From: Moniliophthora roreri
Lineage: Eukaryota; Basidiomycota; Agaricomycetes; Agaricales; Marasmiaceae
Direction of reading: 5' to 3'
Assembly: GCA_001466705.2 (NCBI GenBank)
Contig: LATX02000184.1
Location: forward strand, 649,407 to 713,406
Length of the DNA stretch: 64,000 nucleotides
Below, in pieces: positions 23,886 through 35,192 of this stretch. The notes beneath the pieces are model-generated. The model searched no databases and had not been told where the DNA came from. It worked only from the letters and a program-made list of their open reading frames with translations. Positions within the stretch are counted from its first letter, which is position 1, and each line of letters starts with the position of its first letter. Position numbers and translations under genes: made by a program.

Positions 23886-24779
23886 ATGAACACACCCCTG
23901 CAGGCAGTGACTCGGGCTCGCCATTGGTTGTCAGCGACAAGTCGCGAAGCGTCCATACTCGTCTCCTCCTGTCCCGCCGACATCCCGCATCTACCTCTTC
24001 GCTTCCTGCCAGGAAACTATCGTTCTCTCACCCAGGACCAATTACAAAATCTTCGTAGTTTGGTCTCTGTTTCCCTGTGCATCGGCGATGGTTTTCATCC
24101 GGAACGCGACATCGCCACACTTGAAGTAGTGTTGAGCCACATAACGCAGTGCGTTTCCATCACCGACACTTTTGTTTATTTCCTGTCCAGAACGTGGCCA
24201 CAGACAAGTAGTTTGTCCCTCTGGATCCTGGAGTTCATCAAGATGATGAACCCCCCGGATTACTTCCGGCTGTATATCAGCACCTCGACCACAGTGCGAA
24301 CAGAAGTACTCCTGCAGGGAGGAAGAGTGAGCACCGGTGCTGGCCTACCAATGGACATTGTTTCCGATGCTTACCTCCTCCATTTTGCCGAGCTACCCGG
24401 CCTGCAGTGGCTCGAACTCCATCAGCCTTTGCAGCTACCTGTTCACCATTACAACCAGCGGTCCACCTTTGAAGCTCTGAAGAGACACCTGCACAGATTT
24501 CGAAGCTTGAATAGAGTTACTCTCCGCATGCTTTTGGGTGGTGGGCTCGCCGATATCATCCCCGTGATATCAGCCTCGACCCAGTGCAGCGATTTGAAGT
24601 TCGTCGACTTGGACCTAGTCGAGGTGCAAGACCAAGCGAACGTGATACAAGCCCTAAGAGGAGGACTTTTGCGCTTCAGTCGCCCGTGTACCGTCGTCCT
24701 TCCTGGTGAAGCCAATAGACGGTCACTCCGCGATGCCCTGATGGCGTTGGACTCCTTCTTACACCGACACCACGCCTAG
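23886..24779 (+). CDS. Hypothetical protein, single exon, leucine-rich
   Basis: A single open frame of 297 codons from the first ATG (MNTPLQAVTRARHWLSATSR). I do not recognise a family. The sequence is rich in Leu and has spaced segments such as LPGLQWLELHQPLQLP, FRSLNRVTLRMLLGGG and CSDLKFVDLDLVEVQ, which resemble the irregular leucine-rich repeats of mushroom F-box-like orphans; no F-box is seen. There are no transmembrane stretches or signal peptide. Codon use looks like the neighbours and the length is well above chance, so it is probably real, but it may be lineage-restricted or one exon of a longer gene. Confidence 0.5.
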   Translation: MNTPLQAVTRARHWLSATSREASILVSSCPADIPHLPLRFLPGNYRSLTQDQLQNLRSLVSVSLCIGDGFHPERDIATLEVVLSHITQCVSITDTFVYFLSRTWPQTSSLSLWILEFIKMMNPPDYFRLYISTSTTVRTEVLLQGGRVSTGAGLPMDIVSDAYLLHFAELPGLQWLELHQPLQLPVHHYNQRSTFEALKRHLHRFRSLNRVTLRMLLGGGLADIIPVISASTQCSDLKFVDLDLVEVQDQANVIQALRGGLLRFSRPCTVVLPGEANRRSLRDALMALDSFLHRHHA

Positions 24780-25136
24780 CGAACCATTGCTCATTGCGGA
24801 TCACCTTCCCCGACTCTCCACCCTGAATCAAGTTTGCCGTGATACCATGGCCATATTGTTCATTGTTCTCTTCCTTTTCGGATCCCTTCATATTTATCAT
24901 GTATCTCTAGAATCGAAACCAGCCGCTTCGCAACACCTTGGTGACAGTCGAACAAAGTGCTTGCGTCGGCTGTCATCAAAGTGGGCGGCGCGTTTGGATT
25001 CGAGACAACATGTATCAGATAGTAAGTAGACAATCTGTATTTCGCGGAATGAATGCTAGACATATGACATACATGAGTTCAAGATGAGGGTATAGTTCGT
25101 GAGGATACAAAGGGAATTGCAAGGAATGAGCAACAT
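24780..25136. other. Intergenic, no supported gene
   Basis: About 360 bp between the stops of two convergent genes, the orphan ORF and the BTB gene. No coding or repeat signal is seen. Confidence 0.5.
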
Positions 25137-27708
25137 TCATTGCCGAGTGTACAGCATCGATGTCGGAGACTTCAAGCGACGGAAGAGTGCCATCATAGTT
25201 TTTCCACCTTCTGCACCCCATCTAAACAACCGACATTAGCTTAGCTGAGATCATGAATAAGAAAGAATTGGAAAGGGTCACTCACTCTCCAGCAGCCACC
25301 TCTTCACAACATCTCTCAAATTCTTCTGATACTGCCACGTCCTCCCACTTTTCAACGACATAGTCTTCCACCATAGTATGCAGCTCGTCCCAAGCCGACG
25401 TAGCCAACAGTAGAGAGAAACTTGTCTGTGGTGTAATGGTTGACATCATATGGTCTAACGCCATGTTCGCAAGGGCAGGCATCGTATATCTATGAGCAAT
25501 TTGGTACATTGATAGAGCAGATGCAGCTGGTGGTTGTGGGGTCGGATGGATATGCGGATCCGGGGTTGAAATCATACCTGCACCATGACCACTTGGACCT
25601 CGCACGCGGGAAGCTCGCGGAGAGACGGGTGGGTAGTGGGAAGAAGAGGGTGTCTGTGGGTTGTAGTTCGAAGCAGAGTGTGGGATTGGACCGGACGGGG
25701 GTTGTTTGGCTCGCGCAGAGCCTGTAGATGGAATACTGATCGGTATCGTAGCACCTGGTCGACGAGTACTCGTTGCAGAGGTGGATACACGAGAAGACGA
25801 AGTGACGCCTTTCGTCGAGACTCGGGTAGTTGTGGGATTTGCTGCAGCCACTGGTGTCGGTCGTATAGCTGCGACTTCCGTAACGGGTCTCGAAGGTCCA
25901 GGAGGTGGTGAGTTACCATCCCCAGCCTGACTTGGTGTTTCTCCACTTGTCGCACTCCGTGCATCAAATTCATCTCCCATCGTCGAGCCCATCTTGCTGA
26001 ATGTCTTCCAATCCCACTCGCTCCCCCTCGCGTGCAACCAATTAGCACTCCATCCAGCTCCGACACCTTCTACAGCAGCTCTGACGTCGTCAACCTCTTT
26101 AAAGAGTACCCAGTTTGCGTAGCAGTACTTGAGCAACCAGTAGACTGTCTCAAAGTCGGCCTCATCGACAACGACAGTGTAGATCTTCCGCTCGCCTGAG
26201 AGGTGGGCTTGATTCTCAGAGAATGACGATGAAAGCATTGTGGCAAAATACTCAGATCGACGTGTAAGTATATCGGAATGAGCGTAGATAATGCGTTTTC
26301 GAGCAGTCATTTGTGAGGAATGTGAGTGAGCGGTGGACGTGGAGGATGTAGGGCGATATGTGACGGGAGAGGAAACCTCCGTCGGCGAAGGAGGTACAGC
26401 TTCAGAGTTGAAGCGTTCTAGACACACGAATCGTACGTCACCAGTATCTGAAAGAGGCGTCAGTAAAGATAACGGAATGGGAGGATATATGCTTACTGGG
26501 GTTATCAAGGGAAGCTTCAAGTCCGTCCAACAGATCTTTCGGGACATAGTAGGCGCTTGGATGCGATGGAAAGAAGGGACCGAGGGGACAATGAATTTGC
26601 ACACAAATAACCAACGAGTCCGTCTCGCGGATCCGAGAATTATTCTCCAGCAAGACGGATAAAGGCGGTAACGAGCAAGCTGTATGATGATAGATTAGGT
26701 AGGAAATGGTATGAAAACGCGAGTTGCTCACCCCAGACCTCGTTTCCCTCTCGGAATACCCAATCATTCTGCCAGGTTTCCCAGAGCCAATCAGGACGTG
26801 CACCCCGTTCACCAGCACGGTCCTGCTGACATTTCACAGCTGCCATCATTGAAGCAGACATTTCATAATCCGCATACCCAGAATCCAACATGAGACAGGT
26901 GATATATAGAGATAAAGTTGCAGGTTTCCCTATTCCGCTTGCGTCGGGCGAAGCCGTCTGGTCTGATGGAGTTCGTACTGCATCCAAACATTCATTAGAC
27001 AACGAGGTAATGAAGAGGTCTCCACGAACCGATTTCCAGCTTGAATTTATCACCGATAGTTGGGGATTGCTTCAGGATGTCAAAGTCGTCAGCAATGAGG
27101 CTGTTGGTGCCAGTTTCACCTTCATTCGTGACAGTAGTGTCGTTCTCTGTAGCAGTCAAAGGATCAGAATTTATGCCCTCCAAGAGGTCGCGCAATTTGT
27201 GCACGTCGCGAACAACCCATTCGAATCCCTGGAAATGGTATACGCACGATGAAGGCCGTCAGCGTGGCAGAAATGTTTGACCGACAGAACGTACCACGAA
27301 AGACCATTGCGTCGTTGTCTCCTCAACACCAGGAATTACATACGACGCCAGCGCAGAGCCTGCATTGTTTCTCATCGTTTGACTAGACTGCCACGACATC
27401 CTACTCGAACTCGAACGCGACATTATTGACATCCTGCTGGCACTTCTTGCACTGGAAGCTTCACTCGAACTCGCAGCGTTTCTGCCTTGTGATGAGTCCA
27501 AAGAAGCACTCGCGGACGATGAAGATCTTTGTAAATGTGGAAAATGAGAAGATGAAAACCGCAGAGGTGACGGTTGCGACCAAGGCCAATCAGGGCGAGC
27601 GATGGGTGGTGTTCGACCTGGTGGACTGGATGGAAATGGTGAAGATATACGCTGCTGAGGTGAATTTTGGTGCCACTGTTGGTGAGTAGAATGGTTTGAT
27701 TCTGACAT
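25137..27708 (-). CDS. BTB/POZ-domain protein with MATH-like N-terminal half
   Basis: Six exons (27708-27295, 27228-27030, 26977-26732, 26679-26497, 26447-25286, 25221-25137) give 762 residues, with all phases closing. The N-terminal 130 residues are Ser/Pro-rich and disordered. Next comes a segment containing FEWVVRDVHKLRDLL and GDKFKLEI, then PDWLWETWQNDWVFREGNE, that resembles a MATH-like beta sandwich; this is an inference. The BTB domain begins near RKRIIYAHSDILTRRSEYFA and is split by a long Ser/Thr/Pro insertion before MYQIAHRYTMPALANMALDH, the usual BTB C-terminal helices. The last exon (EWGAEGGKTMMALFRRL) was added because a GTGAGT donor precedes the apparent stop. Such proteins usually serve as Cullin-3 adaptors or scaffolds; the partner is unknown. 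Confidence 0.78.
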
Positions 27709-28179
27709 AGAAGCGAGAGTTGAATGAAATGTTGATATTTAAAAGGGGTTTGCTTCCTCTGGCGCCAAATACCACCGCCAGAAGCTGGCCAGAGGTCAGT
27801 ACCAGCGATATGTATGGTAACGAAAATGGTCCTCGATATTGCTATGAACCAACATTATTTCACCAGTGACTTGCCTACGGTGCCCTCTGCAGCCGGCAAT
27901 TCGGACTCAAGCCATTCAACGGCATAACGGAGGCCACCAACGTGAATGGCGATGATTCAGGCATTTCTTTATTGAACAATATCCCCTTGGCTTCCTCTAT
28001 GGTATTGCAGTCCAGTACCATGCTGATGTGTCAAACAACGGGGTCAAGCTACGGACTTCGATGTGACCAGCTGACATCACAAGCTCTTCGCACCTTCGCA
28101 TCCTCGCAATTTCCCAGTCCCGATTATCGTTAATATATAAAAGGCGTACGGCCAAAGCCACCAATGTTCCATTATCGAC
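27709..28179. other. Divergent intergenic region between the BTB gene and hydrolase copy 1
   Basis: A 471-bp region that must hold both promoters. A TATA element for the rightward gene is described separately. No coding exon is seen. Confidence 0.5.
28134..28143 (+). promoter_or_regulatory. TATA box of hydrolase copy 1
   Basis: TATATAAAAG lies 46 bp upstream of the ATG at 28180, a normal distance for a fungal core promoter with a short leader. The second hydrolase copy has a similar element at a similar distance. Confidence 0.6.
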
Positions 28180-29571
28180 ATGGCTGAATACTCGCATCTA
28201 TCGAAGACCGATCCCGAATTCGCGGTGGTTGCAGCAGAAATTCCTCCAACTCCAATTAGTGGCGCTCCGATGAGCGCTGCAGAGCGACGCAAGAACTACA
28301 AGGTTAATATCCTCAGCGTGCTGAAAGCTACCTTCGACCCATTGGTTCCGCCTGGTATGCCTCGAGTACAGACTGCGTATTATCCCGATTCATAACATTC
28401 CCATAAGATTCGGAATATCAGTTGACGGATCGTCAAATCGATGTCGGAGGTGGTGTTCAAATACTCTGCCGGTGCGTCATACCAACTCTTAGAGCTGGCG
28501 AAGATAAGTTTCCTTTGCTCTTCTGGACACATGGAGGAGGTCAGTATGCTCAAGTTCGTTCCCCCTTCACCAATTTGAGAGTTTTCTTATAGGTTGGGTG
28601 ATTGGAGACATTGAATGGGATGACTCGAGGCTGAGAATAATAGCGGTAGAGAGGCGGGTGGCGATTGTCAACTGTGAATATAGGTATGTGTTTACAATAA
28701 GATGCTTCCCCGAACCAAAGTGATGCTGACCTACTCAGACTGGCGCCTGAAAGTCCATTTCCAGGTCCAGTTAATGATTCCTTTGCCTGTCTGAAATATG
28801 TTCGTCGCTACATACTGTTAAATTCATATCCATTCTCACCTGGTGCTCACAGTTCGCCGCCCATCCCGAGCTTGTCTCGGCTAATCTATCCAAAGGCTTT
28901 CTTGTTGGCGGAATTTCTGCCGGAGGGAACCTCGCTGCTGTCTTGGCCCACCTTGCATGTAATGATCCCTTCTTCAAGGACAAGCCCATAACAGGACAGC
29001 TACTTTCAATTCCTGTAGTTCTTCATCCAGATGCATATCCTGAGGAGTGAGTTTTCGTTGGTTCCCTTTAGCTAAACATCGTACCTATCGTAACATTGCA
29101 ATCACAAAAAATTACTTCTTTCGATGGAACAAAACAAAGATGCCCTTGTCCTAAGCGCCCAGAACATGCGCGAGCTGTGGGGTTAGTCGATATCCTCGAA
29201 CAAAGTCAATATATTCACATCTAATATACTCTCTCATTAGACTTCTACAATCCTGATCCATCTGATCCTAGAGCCTCACCCGTTCTGCTGCCGTCTCATG
29301 CAGGACTGCCGACGGCCTACGTGCAGATCTGTGGACAGGATCCGCTTCGGGACGAAGGCTTACTGTATGAGAAGCTCTTACGGGAAGCTGGGGTCAAGAC
29401 CAAGCTTGAGATGTAAGCTGATAATGATCTTCTCTGAAACCTCTCTGACTCCGCGAGTTTAGTTATCGGGGGGTACCTCATGGCTTCGATATTCTGACTC
29501 CAAGCATCTCCTTGGCAAAGAAGTATTCAGCAGATATCGGTCTTGGTGTTCAGTGGTTGCTCCGCGGTTGA
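28180..29571 (+). CDS. Alpha/beta hydrolase (arylacetamide deacetylase/HSL-like), tandem copy 1
   Basis: Eight exons (28180-28354, 28408-28539, 28593-28683, 28739-28799, 28853-29046, 29102-29181, 29241-29412, 29463-29571). The product begins MAEYSHLSKTDPEF and has the HSL-type oxyanion motif HGGG at an exon junction, nucleophile elbow GGISAGGN, Asp in GQDPLRDEG and His in VPHGFD. It should hydrolyse a carboxylic ester or lactone; no signal peptide is seen, so it is probably cytosolic. Oddity: intron 29047-29101 has a good GTGAGT donor, but the only acceptor that keeps the frame (before 29102) reads CAA, not CAG. The paralog has CAG there. Either the site is mutated and the gene is failing, or the base is a sequencing error. 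Confidence 0.75.
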
Positions 29572-30009
29572 GCTCATGAACCAAGTACACTGAAACTGAC
29601 TTCATGGTCAGATCTTTAACCAGTAGTTCTCCGCTAGTACGCTACACAGTTCACATGTGAATGTTCCCATCTTACAAATCTGATTCGGTTCAGGGCCGCG
29701 AAAGGCTCTATATATCCCCGTTTCCGCAAACGTTGCGTTCATGTACGATCTCTTAGATACTACTTGCCGACACAGTCAATGGTTTGCGCTCTTTGCGCTC
29801 CAGCCTTGTACTTCTTCTGCTGATTACTCGTTGCAAGACGTGCGAGTATGCGAGGTTTATAAATCCATCAAGGTTGGCCTTCAGTACCGGCTACCAAATT
29901 TTAATACATCAAGAATCCCTTCAATGAGTCAGATTCATGAGAGTGGACCAGGTGATTCATATATAAACGACGTCCTGTACGTTTATTACTTCCCACCCAC
30001 CTTGTCATC
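29572..30009. other. Spacer between the tandem hydrolases
   Basis: 438 bp between the stop of copy 1 and the ATG of copy 2, containing the promoter of copy 2 (TATA at 29960-29967). No coding exon is seen. Confidence 0.5.
29960..29967 (+). promoter_or_regulatory. TATA box of hydrolase copy 2
   Basis: TATATAAA lies 50 bp upstream of the ATG at 30010, matching the placement in copy 1, so the core promoter was probably duplicated with the gene. Confidence 0.55.
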
Positions 30010-31147
30010 ATGGCTGAATATTCACATCTCTCGAACCTTGATCCCGAATTCGCAGCAATAGCAGCAACGATCCCCTCGCTTCCGGCTCGTGATATCCCAC
30101 CAAGTGCTGTAGAACTGCGTCAAACGTTTGGGGCAGAAATCCTTAAGGGAATCAAAGCTGCGTATGATCCGCAGGTTCCACCAGGTAGGTGGCCTTCACC
30201 ACTGGCATATACGTTTATGCTAACATGACATGTTCTCGAGACTCGGAATATCAATTGACGGACCGACAAATCGACGTCGATGGCGCTCAAGTACTCTGTC
30301 GATGTATCGTTCCAACGGCCAGGACTGGAGAAGACAAGTTTCCTTTGGTTTTCTGGACACATGGGGGAGGTCAGTACATACAGTGTTCGTTCACCATCAC
30401 ATAACTGTTGCTCCTGCAGGTTGGGTCATGGGGGAGCTGGCATGGGATGATTCAAGACTTCGGCGACTTGTTGTAGACAGGCGGATTGCAGTTGTCAATT
30501 GCGAATACAGGTATATGTGCAGTCTTCTAATCACGATAATCACGACTAACACTCTCANATTCTTCAAAGAGAAGCCTATAACGGGACAACTGCTTTCAAT
30601 TCCTGTGACTCTTCATCCGGACGTATATCCTGAAGAGCAAGTATTCCCTCTTTTTTTATTTGAGCTTCAGTAAATACTAAAAACCACGACGGTGCAGATA
30701 CAAAAAGTTGTTGATATCCTTCGAGCAAAACAAGGTTCAGGGTATGCGTGAGATGTGGGGTAAGATGGCAATCTTGATCAATTGCGATCATATTCAAATC
30801 TTTTGATTTAGACTTCTATAACTCCGATCCCTTGGATCCTAAAGCTTCACCGGTTCTGCTTCCATCTCATGCAGGATTAGCTCCAGCATACATCCAAGTT
30901 TGTGGGCAGGATCCTCTTCGGGATGAGGGCTTACTGTATGAGAAGCTCTTGCGAGAAGCTGGAGTCAAGACCAAGCTTGAGATGTAAGTCGACAGTGTCC
31001 CCTCTGAAACACTTCTGACACTACTGTGGGTTTAGCTATCCCGGAGTACCTCATGGGTTTGATATTGTGGCTCCAAACATCTCCCTGGGGAAGAAGTATT
31101 CGGCTGATATTGGTAATGGCATCCACTGGTTGCTCCAAGGTGCATGA
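30010..31147 (+). CDS. Alpha/beta hydrolase, tandem copy 2 (interrupted by an assembly gap)
   Basis: Visible exons: 30010-30184, 30241-30369, 30420-30510, then after the 'n' at 30558 a partial exon 30560-30636, and 30698-30759, 30812-30983, 31036-31147. It is a close paralog of copy 1 with the same exon structure, starting MAEYSHLSNLDPEF and ending IGNGIHWLLQGA. The exon carrying LAPESP and most of the exon carrying the nucleophile GGISAGGN are absent: the sequence jumps from NCEYR plus the start of an intron to FFKEKPITGQ exactly at the single 'n'. The simplest reading is missing assembly sequence, not a real deletion. The donor at 30637 is GC (GCAAGT) where copy 1 has GT. The remaining Asp (GQDPLRDEG) and His (VPHGFD) are present. 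Confidence 0.72.
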
Positions 31148-31200
31148 TTACACCCTTTCCTATCACATTTTTGCAGTTTAGTACAACTCATGTAAGCAAG

Positions 31201-33411
31201 TCAAAATATCTCCCAATAAATATCTGGCAGCACTTCTCTCATGACTATGAGGATACTCATCAGCAATGGACAGAGATAGACAGTCAAACGGCTTACGCTT
31301 CCAATGTCTAGAGGCTTGTTTCTTTTGAATAAGACCGAGAGGATTGTAGCCTTCACTCCGACTGAGTACTCTCGTTTCCTTTCCCTCCTCGTTCTTGATC
31401 CTCTCCATAGACTCTCTCAATACATTGAGATTCACTTCTCTGTCCATCAGTGTAGTGAAGACATGTCTTCGAAGAGGTGACCCAAGATAATCGGCTGAAG
31501 TAGGGGGACGGAAAGTCATTTCCGGCTCGGCAGCAGGAGTGCAGAAGAAAACCTGTGTTGTCGTCGTTTCAAAGGTGTTCGCATTCGGTCTTAGCGTTAC
31601 TTACGACGTTGATAAACTCATTCCAGTACTTATCGCTTGTGAGTTCATGTGGGTCCATCAGGTCGTGAAACGCCCTGCATTGAGGGAACGCAGCATCCAA
31701 AGTCTTTAAAACATGGCGAGAGGCCTCGGAGTCAACCTCACCAGCAAAATTCTACAAGGTTGTAGTTCAGTATCTTGGATTGTAGGTACCGGGCAGGGTC
31801 GACTTACAATGACAACAACACCGTCATCTTTCACCAGGGTCTTCAAGTTTTCCCAAAACTCGATGGTGTATAGATGCTGCGGTACGCCTCCTCCAGAGAA
31901 ACAGTCATGGACAACGATATCGTAGAGGTCTTCCGTATCCTTTTCAAAGGTGTCGGTGACGTTTCGTCGTTGTGTTGCACGAGCGGCAACCCATGCTCCA
32001 GCATCTTCTAGGAATGCATTGCCTTCACCGGGATCGGGGACACCAAAGAATCTCCGTGCAGCCTCGTAGACGGCAGGATCGATTTCGACAATGGTGAGGT
32101 TCATCCCATGCCGATACAATGCTGTGGTAGAAACACCCACTCCGAGACCACTGCCAGAACGACGCTGAGTAACACATTACAAAAAGGAGATTATCAACAT
32201 ACATGACCAATGCTCTGCCCTTTCCTTTCCCTTTGCTTTTTTCTCTGACCACCAGTCTTGCTGCCTCCTGCAAATCGAACGCGCCATAAATCGAATCACC
32301 CAAATCCGTCCCATATGAATCCTTCAGGTGCGGGTGACCGTCGCCAAGGTCCATTACTCTCGGTCCCATCCACATACCCCCCAGAATAGAGTGCGCTGCA
32401 CGCAAAAACCGGACAGAGTGCATCGCTTTGACGTCCTGCGGATCATGTTCAGGTGGTGTAAGAATTTCACCGACTTCAATGAGACCTGTGTTACTCTGGA
32501 CGGCAAAGTGAATTTGATATGGGACGCGTGAGTCGGTGTAGGTTTCTGGGTACGGGTGGGGTAGGATGGGTGAGTAGAGGGGCGAAGAGAGTGGGGTAAG
32601 AGCAATGGCGACGAAGCCGCCAATGATTAAAAGTTTTGTGACAGGCCCGTTGTCGTTTTTTGGTTTCTTTGCAGGTTTGTTGCCTTTTGCAACGGGATTA
32701 GGTTTGGAGAAGTCCATGCACCATATTGCAATTGAGAATGCCAGTAAAGCTTGAGGGAGGTACTGAGGAACCCGTCAGCTTTGGAGAGGGGGGGGGAAGT
32801 AGTACGATACGCACGATTTGGTTATCTGAAATGCTTCGCAATTGCAGCACAGATGGCCAGGCCCGTTTCCACAGCATAAAGCTAGCCACCAACGAGCCCC
32901 ACACACTCATCACCTGCTCGTGAGGCAAAAACATGCCATATGAATAGACCAATGGCATAAGGACCAGTACATGCACAAACGTGGGTCCCCATAATGGATC
33001 TCGATATCTCGCAGACCATATAGCAAGATAGTATGTTGCATTCGGGGCGAGTGCGAGAACGGTTCCAGAAACCAATAGTTTCTGGGTAATCGAGAGTTTC
33101 GGTCGCCGATAAATTGCGAGAGCAAGTCCAAGAGCAAGATAGTAGTGAAGATAGTCATTTGTTGGACCCGATGCGTATATTGGTATCAGGGTGCGCTCAT
33201 ACGTGAAGATGCCAAGGGAAAGCAGAAGAATGGCGGCCAGCGCAATTCTGAACTGGATATAGAGGTCCGACTGGGATATCGACGACACGTCCGAGGTCGC
33301 TGGTGTCGTGTTTTCCGCGTTTGGCGCCGCGTTCTTCGCCTCCGGGGCCGCGTTCTCCATCTCTGGGGCCGTTTTCGAGACCGTCGATTTCAATCTTGAG
33401 TCTTTCGACAT
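31201..33411 (-). CDS. Membrane-anchored spermidine/spermine synthase-like protein
   Basis: Six exons (33411-32815, 32762-32203, 32150-31808, 31751-31605, 31552-31297, 31244-31201) give 648 residues, phases closing. An Ala/Pro/Asn-rich N terminus is followed by several hydrophobic segments (IALAAILLLSLGIFTY, YYLALGLALAIY, VLVLMPLVYSYGMF, LLIIGGFVAIAL). The C-terminal half is a Rossmann methyltransferase-like domain of the aminopropyltransferase superfamily: IGLGVGVSTTALYRHG for the nucleotide loop, then IVEIDPAVYEAARRFFG, and DIVVHDCFSGGGVPQHLYT where polyamine synthases have their gatekeeper Asp loop. That loop departs from the usual D-x-S/T-D-P-x-G-P, so true polyamine synthesis is doubtful. 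It is probably an integral membrane protein, and its substrate is unknown. The final 44-nt exon (REVLPDIYWEIF) replaces a read-through tail. Confidence 0.78.
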
Positions 33412-33996
33412 CGTTCAAAGCACTTTCGACATCGACTAGGTCGATGCGCAAAAAGAAAAGATTTGCGGCCACGTAGACATTCCCACTGATGTCTTGCTCT
33501 ACTTTATCCGAGCCAAGTCCGAAAATACATAGCATGTCAATCTCGTGTACGTAGGATGAAGCGAAAGCTTTTGTAATCCTTTGTCACTATGCCCTCCTAG
33601 CCTCTAGGACGATGTTATATAGAACTGAACCGGGCATGGGAGGGGTACTGTATAAATAAAAGGCCCAGGACCTGCTTACGTATCGCTCACGTAACAAAGA
33701 TCGTACCGTGAAAGAGCTCACTTTCCTTCCGTACATACACGAGACTGGCACTTGCGGGGAAAATCGATTCCACCAGGATTTCAATGGGACTAAGTATGCG
33801 CGTCGTTGCACCCAGCTCCAACGGAAGGCTAACCGAACGCCAATTTCAGAGGTCTAATGCTGGATGTGTCGGAAGATATCCGAGGCAACCCCTTGCCCCG
33901 CTTCATGTCTCTGATGACTTGCCACTGCCAGTACCTGGTATAAAAGGTAGGACGGTACAGAATGACCTTCATCGATACAATCGACCCACCTATACC
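33412..33996. other. Divergent intergenic region
   Basis: 585 bp between the starts of the spermidine-synthase-like gene and the SDR gene. It holds a TATA element for the SDR gene, described separately. No coding exon is seen. Confidence 0.5.
33939..33946 (+). promoter_or_regulatory. TATA box of the SDR gene
   Basis: TATAAAAG lies 58 bp before the ATG at 33997 and is the best match in the divergent region, suggesting a regulated core promoter. Confidence 0.55.
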
Positions 33997-35021
33997 ATGA
34001 CTTCCATCAACGATTCAAAATGCATTCTGGTCACTGGTGCCACTTCTGGTATTGGGCGCGCTCTAGCGGTAGCACTCTCTCAGCTCCCAAGCAAGCCCAA
34101 GATTATAGGAACAGGTAGACGTCCAGATAGACTCGCAGAATTGGAGGCAGCCGGTATCGATGCTATCCCGTTCGAGCTTGATGCCGACAAGGAAACAATC
34201 GTAGAATGCATCCAAAGCATTATACAGAAGTACCCCAACGTAAGGCTACACATTTCCCTAGTTTTCAATCATTGATATCAATCGTCTTTAGCTGGATGCG
34301 GTTATTCTCAACGCTGGTCTTCAGCGCGAATTCGACTTCTTGAATACCGACATCAATCTCGACAGTGCGTGGCCCTGATTTCCGCCTTGTACGCCTTGTC
34401 CGCTCGCATTGACATCTGAAATCTGCAGACTTGTACTCGGAAATCAAGGTTAACTATCTATCAGTCCTTGCTTGTATAACAGCGGTTTTACCTCATTTCA
34501 AGAAACTCGCGGTATGCGTTACCCGATTTCTCGGTTATTCACTTCTTACAATTCTACAGGCTGAAGGGCGTCCCTGCATTATTGCCAATGTGACATCCGG
34601 TCTCTGCGTTGTTCCAGCAGTCCCACTTTGCAACTACAGTGCTTCAAAAGCTGCACTTCATAGCATGACCATGTCCTTGCAGTCACAATTTCAAGGTACC
34701 AACATGCACTTCATTGAAATCATCCCTCCGTGAGTCTGCCTTGCTCGATTGATGTATCGCCCGTTCTGATTCAAGCTTAGTCTCGTGGAATCCGAACTTC
34801 ATGATGTGGAAGGAACGACGGAGAAACTCTCCAAATTCTGGATGCCCTTGTCGCAGTATATCCCAGAAACAGTTCAAGGGTTGCAGAATGGGGAGCCGCA
34901 GATCTCAAGCGGGCCAGCTAAAGTTGCTGTGAAAAAGTTTGAGAAGGCGAAGTATGATCTCACCATGAAGAAGGCTCTGCCTACGGCCTCTGCCGGACTT
35001 AGCCTCGACAAGAACCCATGA
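33997..35021 (+). CDS. Short-chain dehydrogenase/reductase (DltE-like classical SDR)
   Basis: Five exons (33997-34239, 34292-34364, 34429-34511, 34560-34729, 34781-35021) give 269 residues. The Rossmann motif is ILVTGATSGIGRAL near the N terminus, followed by IIGTGRR at the second strand; the NAG motif is VILNAGLQ, and the active site is YSASKAALHS with the Tyr and Lys of the YxxxK pair. A Ser at the TSGL position upstream completes the triad. It should reduce or oxidise a carbonyl/alcohol with NAD(P)H in the cytosol. The GTGRR stretch after strand 2 suggests NADP preference. The C-terminal segment, with VKKFEKAKYDLTMKK, is Lys-rich and atypical. The substrate is unknown. Confidence 0.9.
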
Positions 35022-35192
35022 TCCAAGGCTATGTTGTCGTTGTATATGTATCGACATAAAAGAAACCAACCGCTGTCAAGGGAATATAGCAAGGGTATAA
35101 ATTGTCATCAGTTACAGAGAGAATACACTCGATCTAATGTACAAATGATGAATCCAGCCTGAAACGTGTTTCTGTTCTACCTTCTATGTTGA

